NCBI RefSeq assembly: GCF_020179425.1 | Contig: NZ_JAILYM010000003.1 | Span: forward strand, 434,001-498,000 | Source: Novosphingobium percolationis | GTDB lineage: Bacteria > Pseudomonadota > Alphaproteobacteria > Sphingomonadales > Sphingomonadaceae | Length of the DNA stretch: 64,000 bases | Direction: 5' to 3' | Shown here: positions 27,087 through 40,717 of the stretch, piece after piece | How positions within the stretch are numbered: position 1 is the stretch's first letter | Layout of the letters: every line of letters starts with the position of its first letter | Position numbers and translations under genes: made by a program | Notes under the pieces: model-generated | Told to the model about the DNA's origin: nothing | Database searches by the model: none | Seen by the model: the letters and a program-made list of their open reading frames with translations, nothing else

Positions 27087-27916
27087 GGAGCGCGCTCCGC
27101 TTGCGGGCGATGGCCCGTCATGCGCAGGTAAAAGCGCGAGAACCATGACGGGTCGGCAAAGCCGAGGTCTTCGGCGATGCGCGCGATCGTCGCGCCAGTA
27201 TAGCGTAGGCGGCGCTGTGCTTCGAGCGCGAGGCGGCGGTTGATCAATACCTGCGGCGGGGCGCCGAGGTGTGACTGGCAAATGCGGGTGAGCGTGCGTA
27301 CGGTGAGGCCCATCGACTGCGCGTAAAATGCGAGCGGGCGATGTTCGGCCAGATGCGTCTCTACCAAGTGACGGAATACGGCGAGGCGGCGATCATTCCC
27401 CGGAGCCGCCGCGCTCGCCGCCAATGACCGGACGAGCCCTTCGGCCAGCGCTTCGAACAGCGGATCGACGTGCGCTGCTGCGAGTCCGAGCAGTTCGTTG
27501 GCCAGCCAATCGATGCGTGCGAGCGCGGCCGGTTCGATTGCGCCTGACCCGCCTTGGGTGAGGAAGCCAGGCAGCGGATCGTCCTCCCCACGCGCGCGCG
27601 CGGCGAAGTCCTGCGACAGCGTGAGAACGTGGCCACGCGTATCGGGCTCGAACGCGAAGCCGTGTACCACTCCGGTCGGCACGATAATGAAGCTTGGGGC
27701 AGGCAGCGCGAAAAGCGCGCCATCGAGCGTGACTTGGGCGTGTCCTTCGCGCACCAGAAGAAGCTGGACCATGCGGTCGTGCCGATGCGGCGCGATGGTC
27801 CAGTCGTGCAGCGCGCTGCGCTCGGCAATAGTCTCGATATGTGCAAACCCCGCAGGGCTTTGCCAATCGTCCTCGCCATAAAGCGCGAAAGTGGGGATTT
27901 GTCCTGCGCCGTGCAT
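27038..27916 (-). CDS. AraC-family regulator, PobR-like
   Basis: The protein has 292 residues: an N-terminal cupin effector domain (about 35-110, with IAPHRHDRMVQLLLV) and a C-terminal double HTH (about 190-285) with FYAQSMGLTVRTLTRICQ and IAEDLGFADPSWFSRFY. It is divergent from pobA across 122 bp, the usual layout of AraC-type PobR activators that respond to 4-hydroxybenzoate. The shared gap contains CGTGCC-N11-GGCACG (27952-27974), a possible binding site. The start ATG at 27916 gives MHGAGQIPTFALYGE, a common opening for this group. The effector is inferred from position. Confidence 0.87.
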   Translation of the reverse strand: MHGAGQIPTFALYGEDDWQSPAGFAHIETIAERSALHDWTIAPHRHDRMVQLLLVREGHAQVTLDGALFALPAPSFIIVPTGVVHGFAFEPDTRGHVLTLSQDFAARARGEDDPLPGFLTQGGSGAIEPAALARIDWLANELLGLAAAHVDPLFEALAEGLVRSLAASAAAPGNDRRLAVFRHLVETHLAEHRPLAFYAQSMGLTVRTLTRICQSHLGAPPQVLINRRLALEAQRRLRYTGATIARIAEDLGFADPSWFSRFYLRMTGHRPQAERAPQAAKARFSPERVIRL

Positions 27917-28038
27917 TGCCTGTCCTGAAAGTTCCAGAAGTTTGACCGTGCCGTGCCTTCACCCGTCCGGCACGCGCTGTCAATTGCGGTGGTGTGGCGC
28001 GGCATCACCGGATGACCGGCGTGTGGGGAGAGACAAGG

Positions 28039-29208
28039 ATGAAGACGCAGGTTGCGATCGTGGGGGCAGGGCCCGCCGGGCTGCTGCTGGGGCACCTGCT
28101 GCGCGCCGAGGGCATCGACTGCGTGGTGGTGGAGCGCCAGACGGGTGATTACGTGCTGTCGCGCATCCGCGCGGGCGTGCTGGAGCGGATCACGGTCGAG
28201 CTGATGGAGCAACTGGGGCTGGATGTTCGGCTGAGGGCAGAAGGGCTGGTCGAGGAAGGCTTTAACCTGGCAGATGGCGAACGGTTGATCCGCATCGATG
28301 TCGCGAACCTGACGGGCAAGACCGTGGTGGTCTATGGCCAAACCGAGATCACCCGCGACCTGATGGACGCCGCCGCCCCGCGCGGGCTGGAAGTGATCTA
28401 CGAAGCGGGCGACGTGGCGCTGCACGACATCGACAGCGAGGCGCCGTTCCTTACCTACGCCAAGGACGGTGTGTCCCAGCGGATCGACGCGCGCTTCATC
28501 GTCGGATGCGACGGCTTCCACGGTCCCAGCCGTCAGGCGATCCCGGCGAGCGTCGGGCGCAGCTTCGAGCGGGTCTATCCGTTCGGCTGGCTCGGCATCC
28601 TGGCCGATGTGCCGCCGTGCAACGAGGAGCTGATCTACGCCAACCACGAACGCGGTTTTGCGCTGGCCTCGATGCGCAGCCACACGCGCAGCCGCTATTA
28701 CATCGACGTGCCGCTGACCGAAAAGATCGAGGACTGGTCGGATGATCGCATCTGGGATGAACTGGCGGTGCGCCTCGGCCCCGATGCCGCGGCGCGGATA
28801 ACACGCGGGCCTTCGATCGAGAAGTCGATCGCGCCGCTGCGCAGCTTCGTGTTCGAGCCGATGCGCTATGGCAGCTTGCTGTTGTGCGGCGACGCAGCGC
28901 ACATCGTTCCGCCGACGGGGGCCAAGGGGCTGAACCTCGCCGCTTCGGACGTGCACTATGCAGCGGCGGCGCTGAGCGGCTTCTTCAAGCGCGGCGATGC
29001 CGATGCGGTGGCAGGCTATTCGGAAAAGGCGCTGGCGCGGGTGTGGAAGGCCGAGCGGTTCAGCTGGTCGCTGACCAAGCTGATGCACCGCTTTCCCGAT
29101 GATGGCCCGTTCGAACGGCGGATGCAGGTGGCGGAACTGGATTACATCGCCACCAGCCGCGCCGCGCAGCAGACGATCGCGGAAAATTACGTCGGGCTTC
29201 CGGTCTGA
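28039..29208 (+). CDS. pobA: 4-hydroxybenzoate 3-monooxygenase
   Basis: FAD enzyme that hydroxylates 4-hydroxybenzoate to protocatechuate, the substrate of the lig genes downstream. The protein has 389 residues (the Pseudomonas enzyme has 394). Dinucleotide motif VGAGPAG is at residues 8-14, the DG motif in GCDGFHGPSR, and the FAD-ribityl motif is CGDAAHIVPPTGAKGLNLA. The ATG at 28039 has GGGGAG eight bases upstream; the in-frame start at 27994 adds residues without family similarity. It is monocistronic, ended by the strong terminator at 29216-29248, and is likely activated by the divergent PobR-like protein. Confidence 0.97.
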   Translation: MKTQVAIVGAGPAGLLLGHLLRAEGIDCVVVERQTGDYVLSRIRAGVLERITVELMEQLGLDVRLRAEGLVEEGFNLADGERLIRIDVANLTGKTVVVYGQTEITRDLMDAAAPRGLEVIYEAGDVALHDIDSEAPFLTYAKDGVSQRIDARFIVGCDGFHGPSRQAIPASVGRSFERVYPFGWLGILADVPPCNEELIYANHERGFALASMRSHTRSRYYIDVPLTEKIEDWSDDRIWDELAVRLGPDAAARITRGPSIEKSIAPLRSFVFEPMRYGSLLLCGDAAHIVPPTGAKGLNLAASDVHYAAAALSGFFKRGDADAVAGYSEKALARVWKAERFSWSLTKLMHRFPDDGPFERRMQVAELDYIATSRAAQQTIAENYVGLPV

Positions 29209-29215
29209 CGGGGTG

Positions 29216-29248
29216 AAGGGGCGGTGGGGACCGCCCCTTTCCTTTTTT
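29216..29248 (+). terminator. Rho-independent terminator of pobA
   Basis: A perfect 10-bp GC-rich stem (AAGGGGCGGT 29216-29225 with 29230-29239), a GGGG loop, and CCTTTTTT directly after. The T-run overlaps the stop codon of the convergent GH1 gene. Confidence 0.9.
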
Positions 29249-30566
29249 ACAGCGCGTTGGCCTGCGCGATACGCTTCAGCACGGCGGCGCTGGGCTTGGG
29301 CGTGCGCTTGAAGGTCTGGCGGTCGAGTTCGCACAGGCCGAAGCGGATGCGGTAGCCGAACACCCATTCATAGTTGTCGACCAGCGACCAGTGGACATAG
29401 CCGTGCACCGGCACGCCATCGTCCATCGCCAGCTTCAGGTCGCGCAGGGCGTTCGGGATCAGCCAGGCGCGGATAGTGTCGTCCTCGCTTCCGACGCCGT
29501 GTTCGGTAACGATCACCGGGCGGCCTGTCACCGCATGGGCATGGCGCACCGCGCCCGCGAGCGAGCCGGGCCACACTTCGGCGCCCATGGTGTTGCGGCG
29601 CGCATCGGCAGGCGCGGGCAGCGCGCCCTTGTCGTTCCACACCTTGCGTTCGTAGTTCTGCACGCCGACGAAATCGTCGTCGCGCGCGGCGCGCAACCAT
29701 TCACCGTAGTAGCGTTCGCGCATGGCGTCGCGCAGCGAGGCCTTGCCCACCGCTTGATCGTCCATCATCGCGAGGCTGACGCCGACCGGGAGGTCGCCGC
29801 GCACGGCCTTGATCGCGGCGCGGCCCTGCTTGTGGCCCTCGATCTGGTGGGCGCGGAAGGTCGCAGGATCTGCGACATAGAGCGCGCTGCCCGCGCTGAA
29901 GCGATCCACATTCATGGCGCGCGCGCAGGCTTCCTGCATCGCCTTGTCGGTGGCTAGGAGATCGCCCGGCAGCAGTTCGCCCAGCAGGCCGGCAAGGTTC
30001 GGTTCGTTGAGCGTGGTGGCGTGGCCGATGCCGCTGGCCAGATGGCGCGCGGCGCGGTCGCAATAGCGGGCGAACAGCGCGGGCGCTTCGGGATTGTGCC
30101 AGCCGCCGCGCCCGGCGAACCAGCGCGGCGTGGTGAAGTGGTTGAAGGTGACGAAGGGATGGATGCCGCGCGCGTGGCAGCCGTCAATGATCGCCTTGTA
30201 GTGATCGAGCATGGCGATCGAGAACTGGCCCGGCTCCGGCTCGATCCGCGCCCATTCTAGGCTGAAGCGGTAGGTGTTGAGGCCGAGGCTTTTCACCAGG
30301 TCGAGGTCGGTTTCCCACAGCAGGAAGCTGTTGGCGGCATCGCCCGACTTTTCGGTGAAGGTGGTCGGCGTGACGTTTTCCATCAGCCAGATGTCGGCGT
30401 TGACGTTGTTGCCTTCAACCTGATGCGCGGCGGTGGCCGCGCCCCACAGGAAGCCCTGCGGAAAGGCGGGGTTCGGGGCCCGACCCTTGGCTTGTGCGAC
30501 CAGCGGTGCGGCGCCCAGCGCGGCGGCGCCGGACAGCAGCGCGCGTCTATCGAGATTCATGGCCAT
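29247..30566 (-). CDS. GH1 beta-glucosidase with twin-arginine export signal
   Basis: Retaining beta-glycosidase of 439 residues. The N-terminus MNLDRRALLSGAAALGAAPL has a twin-arginine pair followed by a hydrophobic stretch and QAKG, a Tat-type signal, so the enzyme should be folded in the cytoplasm and exported. The acid/base Glu is in TLNEPN and the nucleophile Glu in VTEHGVG, both canonical. GGGAAG precedes the ATG at 30566. It lies between pobA and the lig genes on the same strand as ligK-ligU-ligI. This suggests release of aromatic aglycones from glucosides, but cellobiose or other sugar substrates cannot be excluded. Confidence 0.9.
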   Translation of the reverse strand: MAMNLDRRALLSGAAALGAAPLVAQAKGRAPNPAFPQGFLWGAATAAHQVEGNNVNADIWLMENVTPTTFTEKSGDAANSFLLWETDLDLVKSLGLNTYRFSLEWARIEPEPGQFSIAMLDHYKAIIDGCHARGIHPFVTFNHFTTPRWFAGRGGWHNPEAPALFARYCDRAARHLASGIGHATTLNEPNLAGLLGELLPGDLLATDKAMQEACARAMNVDRFSAGSALYVADPATFRAHQIEGHKQGRAAIKAVRGDLPVGVSLAMMDDQAVGKASLRDAMRERYYGEWLRAARDDDFVGVQNYERKVWNDKGALPAPADARRNTMGAEVWPGSLAGAVRHAHAVTGRPVIVTEHGVGSEDDTIRAWLIPNALRDLKLAMDDGVPVHGYVHWSLVDNYEWVFGYRIRFGLCELDRQTFKRTPKPSAAVLKRIAQANAL

Positions 30567-30584
30567 CTTCTTCCCATTGATAAA

Positions 30585-30600
30585 TAGAATTATGGTTCTA
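30585..30600. promoter_or_regulatory. AT-rich dyad upstream of the GH1 gene
   Basis: TAGAA-N6-TTCTA spans 30585-30600, 19 bp before the GH1 ATG, in the only AT-rich patch of the 72-bp gap between GH1 and ligI. It may be an operator or part of the GH1 promoter; no regulator is indicated. Confidence 0.35.
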
Positions 30601-30638
30601 ATTATCCATGGGTGGCGGGGTTTGCAAGGGGGCCGCGA

Positions 30639-33368
<2,730 letters not shown>

Positions 33369-33384
33369 CTAAACGCACCAGCCA

Positions 33385-34539
33385 ATGTCCGCATCCGTTC
33401 CCAATATTCGCCATCTCGCCGCGCTGGTTGCTACCGTGCGTCATGGCAGTCTGACGCGCGCCGCCAAGGCGGTGAACCTCACCCAGCCGGCGCTGACCCA
33501 GGCGATCGCGCGGCTGGAGGCGGATCTTGGCTGCGCGCTGTTCGAACGGGGCGCAGGCGGCATGGCCCCCACCGATCCCGCGCTGTTGCTGGCGCCGCGC
33601 GCGGAAGCCGCGCTGGGGCACATCGGCAGTCGGCGCGTCACCGCTACGCAAGTTCGCGCGTTCCTCGCGCTGGCGCGGGCGGGGTCCTATGCCGGGGCGT
33701 CGGAGGCGACCGGGCTGTCGGCCGCCTCGTTGCACCGCGCTGTCGCGGACCTGGGTGTCGCGCTGGGGCAGCGACTGGTGGACCGGCGCGGTCGGTCCAT
33801 TCTGCTGACGCCACAGGGCGAAAAACGCGCGCGGGGATTCGGTCTGGCGATGGCGGAACTGCGCAGCGGTCTGGATGAAGTGGCGGCGTGGCAGGGCAAG
33901 GCTGCGGGGCGGATCGTAGTGGGAGCCATGCCGCTGTCGCGCGCACGCTGGCTGCCGGAAACCATCCGCCGCTTCCATGGCGAAGAGCCCAGAGTGGCGA
34001 TCGCGGTTGTCGAAGGTAGCCACGCCGACCTTGCGGGGCCGTTGCGGGAGGGCGAGGTGGACCTGCTGCTTGGCGCATTGCGCGCCGACGGCCTGCATGA
34101 CGACCTGGCGCAGGAAGCGGTGTTCGAAGACCGGCCCGCCATGATCATGCGGGCGGGGCATCCGCTCTTGACCGCCACAGCGCTCGATGGGGCCAGTCTT
34201 GCCGGGTTCGAATGGATCTTGCCGGCGCGCGACACGCCGCTGCGATTGTACTGGGAGGCGATGATGCGTGCGGCTGGCACCGAGCCACCGCCGGTCACGA
34301 TCGAGTGTGGTTCGGTGCTGACGGTGCGGCAACTGCTGGTAGGCTCCGACGCGCTCACGCTGCTTTCGCCCGCGCAATTGGCGGTCGAACTGGAGGCCGG
34401 TGTGCTGGCAGCGCTGCCCCCGCCCGCGCCTGTTTCCCGCATCATCGGCGTGACCGTCCGGACCGGGTGGCGCCCCACCGCGACACAAGCGCGCTTTCTC
34501 CAGCTTCTGCGCGAGGTGGGGGGCGAAGTCTTCGCATAA
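33385..34539 (+). CDS. LysR-type regulator with two tandem HTH domains, probable lig regulator
   Basis: The protein has 384 residues, about 80 longer than a normal LysR protein. Residues 8-70 are a complete LysR winged HTH (GSLTRAAKAVNLTQPALTQA, then LEADLGCALFER). Residues 87-145 are a second one (GSYAGASEATGLSAASLHRA, then LGQRLVDRRGRSILLTPQG). The effector-binding region runs from about 175 to 384. It stands between ligK-ligU-ligI (divergent) and the ligJ-ligABC operon, the expected place for the LigR activator of protocatechuate genes. I do not assign ligR because of the unusual architecture. The spacer to ligK holds an imperfect inverted repeat around 33300-33345. Confidence 0.88.
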   Translation: MSASVPNIRHLAALVATVRHGSLTRAAKAVNLTQPALTQAIARLEADLGCALFERGAGGMAPTDPALLLAPRAEAALGHIGSRRVTATQVRAFLALARAGSYAGASEATGLSAASLHRAVADLGVALGQRLVDRRGRSILLTPQGEKRARGFGLAMAELRSGLDEVAAWQGKAAGRIVVGAMPLSRARWLPETIRRFHGEEPRVAIAVVEGSHADLAGPLREGEVDLLLGALRADGLHDDLAQEAVFEDRPAMIMRAGHPLLTATALDGASLAGFEWILPARDTPLRLYWEAMMRAAGTEPPPVTIECGSVLTVRQLLVGSDALTLLSPAQLAVELEAGVLAALPPPAPVSRIIGVTVRTGWRPTATQARFLQLLREVGGEVFA

Positions 34540-34601
34540 AATTATGGATCGGGCAGTCTTCGCATTTGTATGAGGGAGGCGCTCGCGCAACAGGTCCGGA
34601 C

Positions 34602-35438
34602 ATGGACAGCACAATCGCCCTGATCGGCTTCGGCGAAGCCGGATCTACGTTCGCTACCGCCGCGGGCTGGGAGGGAGCTGCGCGCGCTTTCGACGTGAAG
34701 TCCGAGCGGCGCGCGGCGATGATCGAGGCGGGGGCGTTCGTGGCCGAAAGCGCCGACGATGCCCTCGCAGGCGCCGGACTGGTGCTGTCGTTGGTGACCG
34801 CTGACGCAGCGCTCGATGCGGCGCGGGCCTGCGCGCCGCAGTTGGCCCAAGGCGCGCTGTTCTGCGACATGAACTCGGTCGCGCCCGAGACCAAGCGCGC
34901 AGCTGCCGAGGTCGTGGCGCGGGGGGCAGGGCGCTATGTCGATGTCGCCGTGCTCGCGCCCGTCAACCCGGCGCGCATGAATGTGCCGCTGCTGGTGTCG
35001 GGCACTGCGGCGGACGAGGCTGCGGCCCTGCTGCGGCAGGCCGGGTTCGCCAACGTGCGCGTGGTCGGCGAGGAAGTCGGTCGGGCTAGCGCGATCAAGA
35101 TGATCCGCTCGGTCATGGTCAAGGGCATTGAGGCGCTGACCGCCGAGATGATGCTCGCCGCAAATGCCGCAGGCGTGGCCGAAGAGGTGCTCGCCTCGCT
35201 CGAAGCCAGCGAAAAGCCGCAATCGTGGTTCGCGCGCGCGGCGTACAACATCGAACGCATGGTGACGCACGGCGCGCGTCGGGCTGCGGAGATGGAAGAA
35301 TCCGCCAAGACGCTGTCCAGCCTGGGTGTCGAGCCGATGATGACCAGTGGCACGGTCCGCCGCCAGCGTGTGCAGGCCGGAAGTCCGATCGAAACGCCTG
35401 CAAAGCCTGCCGCAAAGCCTGAGGGAACGGTTGCATGA
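34602..35438 (+). CDS. NAD(P)-dependent dehydrogenase with DUF1932 domain, lig operon
   Basis: Member of the beta-hydroxyacid / 6-phosphogluconate dehydrogenase-like superfamily, 278 residues. The Rossmann motif IALIGFGEAGSTF is at residues 5-17. The catalytic-lysine region reads RASAIKMIRSVMVKG, and the C-terminal half is a DUF1932 helical domain. No role in the protocatechuate pathway is established to my knowledge. It is the first gene of the plus-strand operon, overlapping ligJ in ATGA (35435-35438), which strongly suggests a related job, such as reduction of a keto acid intermediate or side product. LigC already supplies the known dehydrogenase step. Confidence 0.85.
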   Translation: MDSTIALIGFGEAGSTFATAAGWEGAARAFDVKSERRAAMIEAGAFVAESADDALAGAGLVLSLVTADAALDAARACAPQLAQGALFCDMNSVAPETKRAAAEVVARGAGRYVDVAVLAPVNPARMNVPLLVSGTAADEAAALLRQAGFANVRVVGEEVGRASAIKMIRSVMVKGIEALTAEMMLAANAAGVAEEVLASLEASEKPQSWFARAAYNIERMVTHGARRAAEMEESAKTLSSLGVEPMMTSGTVRRQRVQAGSPIETPAKPAAKPEGTVA

Positions 35439-36460
35439 CCATGATCATCGATTGCCACGGCCATTACACCGTGCTGCCAAAGGCGCACGACGCATGGCGC
35501 GAGCAGCAGAAGGCGGCGTTCAAGGCCGGCAGCGAATGTCCGCCGTACCCCGAGATTTCCGACGACGAGATCCGCCAAACGATCGAGGGCAACCAGCTGC
35601 GCCTGCTCAAGGAGCGCGGTGCCGACATGACGATCTTTTCCCCGCGCGCGTCGGCAATGGCGCCGCATGTGGGCGACCAGTCGGTGGCGGTGAAGTGGGC
35701 GCAGGTATGCAACGACCTGATCGCGCGCGTGGTCGGGCTCTATCCGGAAACGTTTGCAGGCGTGTGCATGCTGCCGCAATCGCCCGAGGCGGACATGACC
35801 AGCTCGATCGCCGAACTGGAGCGCTGCGTTACCGAACAGGGCTTCATCGGCTGCAACCTGAACCCCGATCCCGGCGGTGGTCGCTTCACGCATCCACCGC
35901 TGACGGACGAATTCTGGTTTCCGTTCTACGAGAAGATGGTGGAGCTTGACGTTCCGGCGATGATCCACGTTTCGGGATCGTGCAACCCGGCGATGCACGC
36001 GACCGGCGGGTACTACATCGCGGCAGACACGATCGCGTTCATGCAACTGCTCGAAGGCGACCTGTTCAGCCGCTTCCCGACCTTGCGCTTCATCATCCCG
36101 CACGGCGGCGGCGCGGTGCCCTATCACTGGGGGCGGTATCGCGGACTGGCGGACATGCTGAAGAAGCCGTCGCTCGACATGCACCTGATGAACAACATCT
36201 ACTTCGACACCTGCGTCTACCACCAGCCGGGGATCGACCTGCTGGCCGACGTGATCGAGAACAAGAACATCCTGTTCGGCAGCGAGATGGTCGGCGCGGT
36301 GCGCGGGATCGATCCCACCACTGGGCACTATTTTGACGATACCAAGCGCTACATCGACGCGCTCGACATCACCGATGCAGAGCGCCATGCGATCTTCGAA
36401 GGCAACGCGCGCCGCGTGTTTCCCCGGCTTGACGCGCAGCTGACGGCGCGCGGGCTGTGA
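35435..36460 (+). CDS. ligJ: 4-oxalomesaconate hydratase
   Basis: Adds water to the LigU product, giving 4-carboxy-4-hydroxy-2-oxoadipate for LigK. Amidohydrolase-superfamily protein of 341 residues, the size of SYK-6 LigJ. The metal motif is DCHGHY at residues 6-11, with MIHVSGSCNP, IPHGGGAVPYHWGRYRG and FGSEMVGA further on. It starts with ATG inside the stop of the preceding dehydrogenase gene and ends with GTGA shared with the Rieske oxygenase start, so the three are translationally coupled. Confidence 0.96.
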   Translation: MTMIIDCHGHYTVLPKAHDAWREQQKAAFKAGSECPPYPEISDDEIRQTIEGNQLRLLKERGADMTIFSPRASAMAPHVGDQSVAVKWAQVCNDLIARVVGLYPETFAGVCMLPQSPEADMTSSIAELERCVTEQGFIGCNLNPDPGGGRFTHPPLTDEFWFPFYEKMVELDVPAMIHVSGSCNPAMHATGGYYIAADTIAFMQLLEGDLFSRFPTLRFIIPHGGGAVPYHWGRYRGLADMLKKPSLDMHLMNNIYFDTCVYHQPGIDLLADVIENKNILFGSEMVGAVRGIDPTTGHYFDDTKRYIDALDITDAERHAIFEGNARRVFPRLDAQLTARGL

Positions 36461-37493
36461 CCATCTGGATCACCGAGGCGTGGTACGTCGCTGGCTGGGA
36501 CGCGGAGATCGATTCCGCTCCGCTGGCGCGCACCATCTGCGGTGTTCCGATGGTTTTCTACCGCAAGCTCGACCGCAGTGTCGTCGCGTTGCGCGACGCC
36601 TGTCCGCACAGGTTGTTGCCGCTGTCGATGGGCTTGCGCGAAGGGGATTCGCTGCGCTGCAAGTACCACGGCCTCAAGCTGGGGCCGGACGGCGTGGCCG
36701 AGGAAATGCCGCTCAAGAGCGAAGCGGTGAACCGGCGCATTTGCGCCGAAGCCTATGTCACGCACGAGCGGCACAGGTTCGTCTGGGTTTGGATCGGAGA
36801 CAAGGCCAAGGCCGATCCTGCGCTGATCCCCGACCTTTGGCCGTGCTCGGCCGACGGGTGGACTTTCGACGGGGGATACTACCACGTCGCTTGCGATTAT
36901 CGCCTGATGATCGACAATCTGATGGACCTGACGCACGAGACGCACGTCCACGCAGGCTCGATCGGCCAGCCCGAAATCCTCGAGGCGCCGATCACCACGC
37001 GCGTCGAAGGCGACGAGGTGGTGGTCGAACGCTGGATGCCGGGCATTGATGCGCCGCCGTTCTGGCGCGGCGCGCTCAAGCAGCCGGGGCTGGTCGACCG
37101 CTGGCAGGTGTGCCGCTTCGTCAAGCCCGCATCGGTGATGATCGATGTGGGCGTGGCACCAGTAGGTGCGGGTGCGACCATCGAGCGCCATCACCAGGGC
37201 GTGCGGGGCATGGTGGTCGACTTCATGACGCCTGAGAGCGAGACCACGCACCACTACTTCTGGGGCATGGCGCGCAACTTCGACATCGAGGACTCGGGCT
37301 TTACCGCGCGTTTCAAGCGACAGCAGGGCGGGGTGTTCCTGGAGGACAAGGACGTGCTGGAGGCGCAACAGCGCGCCATCCACGCCAATCCGGACCTCAA
37401 GCTTTCCGCCTACCGCATTGACGAGGGCGGAGTGCGCGCCCGGCAGATCATCGCGCGCGCCATCGCAGGCGAACGCCAGGGAGCAGAGCAGCC

Positions 37494-37497
<4 letters not shown>
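36457..37497 (+). CDS. Rieske non-heme iron oxygenase, vanillate O-demethylase (VanA)-like
   Basis: Terminal oxygenase of a multicomponent aromatic oxygenase, 346 residues. The Rieske [2Fe-2S] ligands are Cys49/His51 (CPHR) and Cys68/His71 (CKYH). The mononuclear iron histidines are His160 and His165 in DNLMDLTHETHVHAG. The best match in type is VanA, which demethylates vanillate to protocatechuate, the substrate of the next genes ligAB. The GTG start at 36457 overlaps ligJ, and the stop overlaps the ligA start. No VanB-type reductase is in the window. Other methoxylated or carboxylated aromatics are possible substrates. Confidence 0.88.
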
Positions 37498-39713
<2,216 letters not shown>

Positions 39714-39723
39714 GGCGCGGCGC

Positions 39724-40638
39724 TCAGGCGAGGGTGGGGTTGTAGTCCCGCTCCTCGCGCAGCGCGGTCAGGAAGCGTTCGGCAAGCGGCGAGGGCTGGC
39801 GTTCGGCCAGCCGTCGCACGCCGATCGTGCGATGCACGCCCACGTCGTCGAGCGCGATGGCACGCAGCAGGCCGGTGGACAGTTCCGCCGCCGCCACCTG
39901 CCGGGGCAGGATGGTGAGGCAATCGCTGCGCGCGACCAGCGCCTTGGTTGCAATCAGCGAATCGCAGCGAATGACGTTGCCGGGGATGGGCGCGTCGGCA
40001 GCCAGGAACACGGCATCGAGCTGGCGACGGAACCCGCCCAGCACATCGGGCAGCACCCACGGCAGGTCCACCAGATCGCGTAACCGCGCGCGCGATGGCA
40101 GGTGGACGTTGGCAGGCCCGGCCAGCAGGTCGAACGGATCGCGCAGGATCGGTTCTTCGGTGAGGTCGGCAGGCATGGCCTCGATCCCGGTGGTGACCAG
40201 CGCCAGTTCGATGCGCTCGTTGCGCAGCAGGTCGACCAGCTCGCCTTCGGGGCGCTCCAGCACTTGCAGGTCGAAGCGGGGCTCGGCCTTGCGCAGTCGC
40301 GATACGGCGGCCGGCAGCAGGCTCGACAGCGCGCCGGGGGTGCCGCCCACGGTCAGCGGGCCTGCGGAATGATCTCGTAGCAAGGCCACTTCGCGCTCTG
40401 CCGATTGAAGCAGCGTCTCCATCGCTTCGGCCCGGCGGCGCAAGGCGAGGCCCGCTGCCGACAGCGCGATCCCTGCGCGCGATCGGGTGAACAGCTGCGC
40501 GCCCAGCGTACGCTCCAGCCCGGCGATCACCACCGAGACCGAGGGTTGCGAGATGTTGAGATCGCGCGCGGCGGCGCTGATGGACCCTGCGCGGCAGACG
40601 GCGAGGTAAAGGCGCAGGCTGCGCGGGTCGATGGCCAT
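39724..40638 (-). CDS. LysR-type transcriptional regulator
   Basis: A normal-length LysR protein of 304 residues. The N-terminal winged HTH (residues 5-65) contains GSISAAARDLNISQPSVSVV, and the effector domain runs from about 90 to 295. It is convergent with ligC and divergent from a LuxR-type gene across 79 bp. It could be a second regulator of the lig operon or of an unlinked target; LysR genes are usually divergent from their target, which points to the LuxR-type gene or itself rather than ligC. The effector is unknown. Confidence 0.9.
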   Translation of the reverse strand: MAIDPRSLRLYLAVCRAGSISAAARDLNISQPSVSVVIAGLERTLGAQLFTRSRAGIALSAAGLALRRRAEAMETLLQSAEREVALLRDHSAGPLTVGGTPGALSSLLPAAVSRLRKAEPRFDLQVLERPEGELVDLLRNERIELALVTTGIEAMPADLTEEPILRDPFDLLAGPANVHLPSRARLRDLVDLPWVLPDVLGGFRRQLDAVFLAADAPIPGNVIRCDSLIATKALVARSDCLTILPRQVAAAELSTGLLRAIALDDVGVHRTIGVRRLAERQPSPLAERFLTALREERDYNPTLA

Positions 40639-40717
40639 GGTGCTTGCCGTTCCTGATGGATGGCGGCCTGAATATCGTCTGTGGCGATGGAAGCCAACAG
40701 GCTCTAGGACAGGGGCC

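Noticed and set aside
27361..29367. 668-codon open frame on the minus strand opposite pobA and the AraC gene
   Set aside because: It is antisense to pobA, whose FAD motifs are intact, and the translated sequence is His/Arg/Gln-rich without any domain, as expected for the shadow of a GC-rich gene.
34212..34601. In-frame N-terminal extension of the DUF1932 dehydrogenase
   Set aside because: It would overlap the 3' part of the LysR effector domain, and its sequence is Arg/Ala-rich without similarity; the Rossmann motif starts right after ATG 34602.
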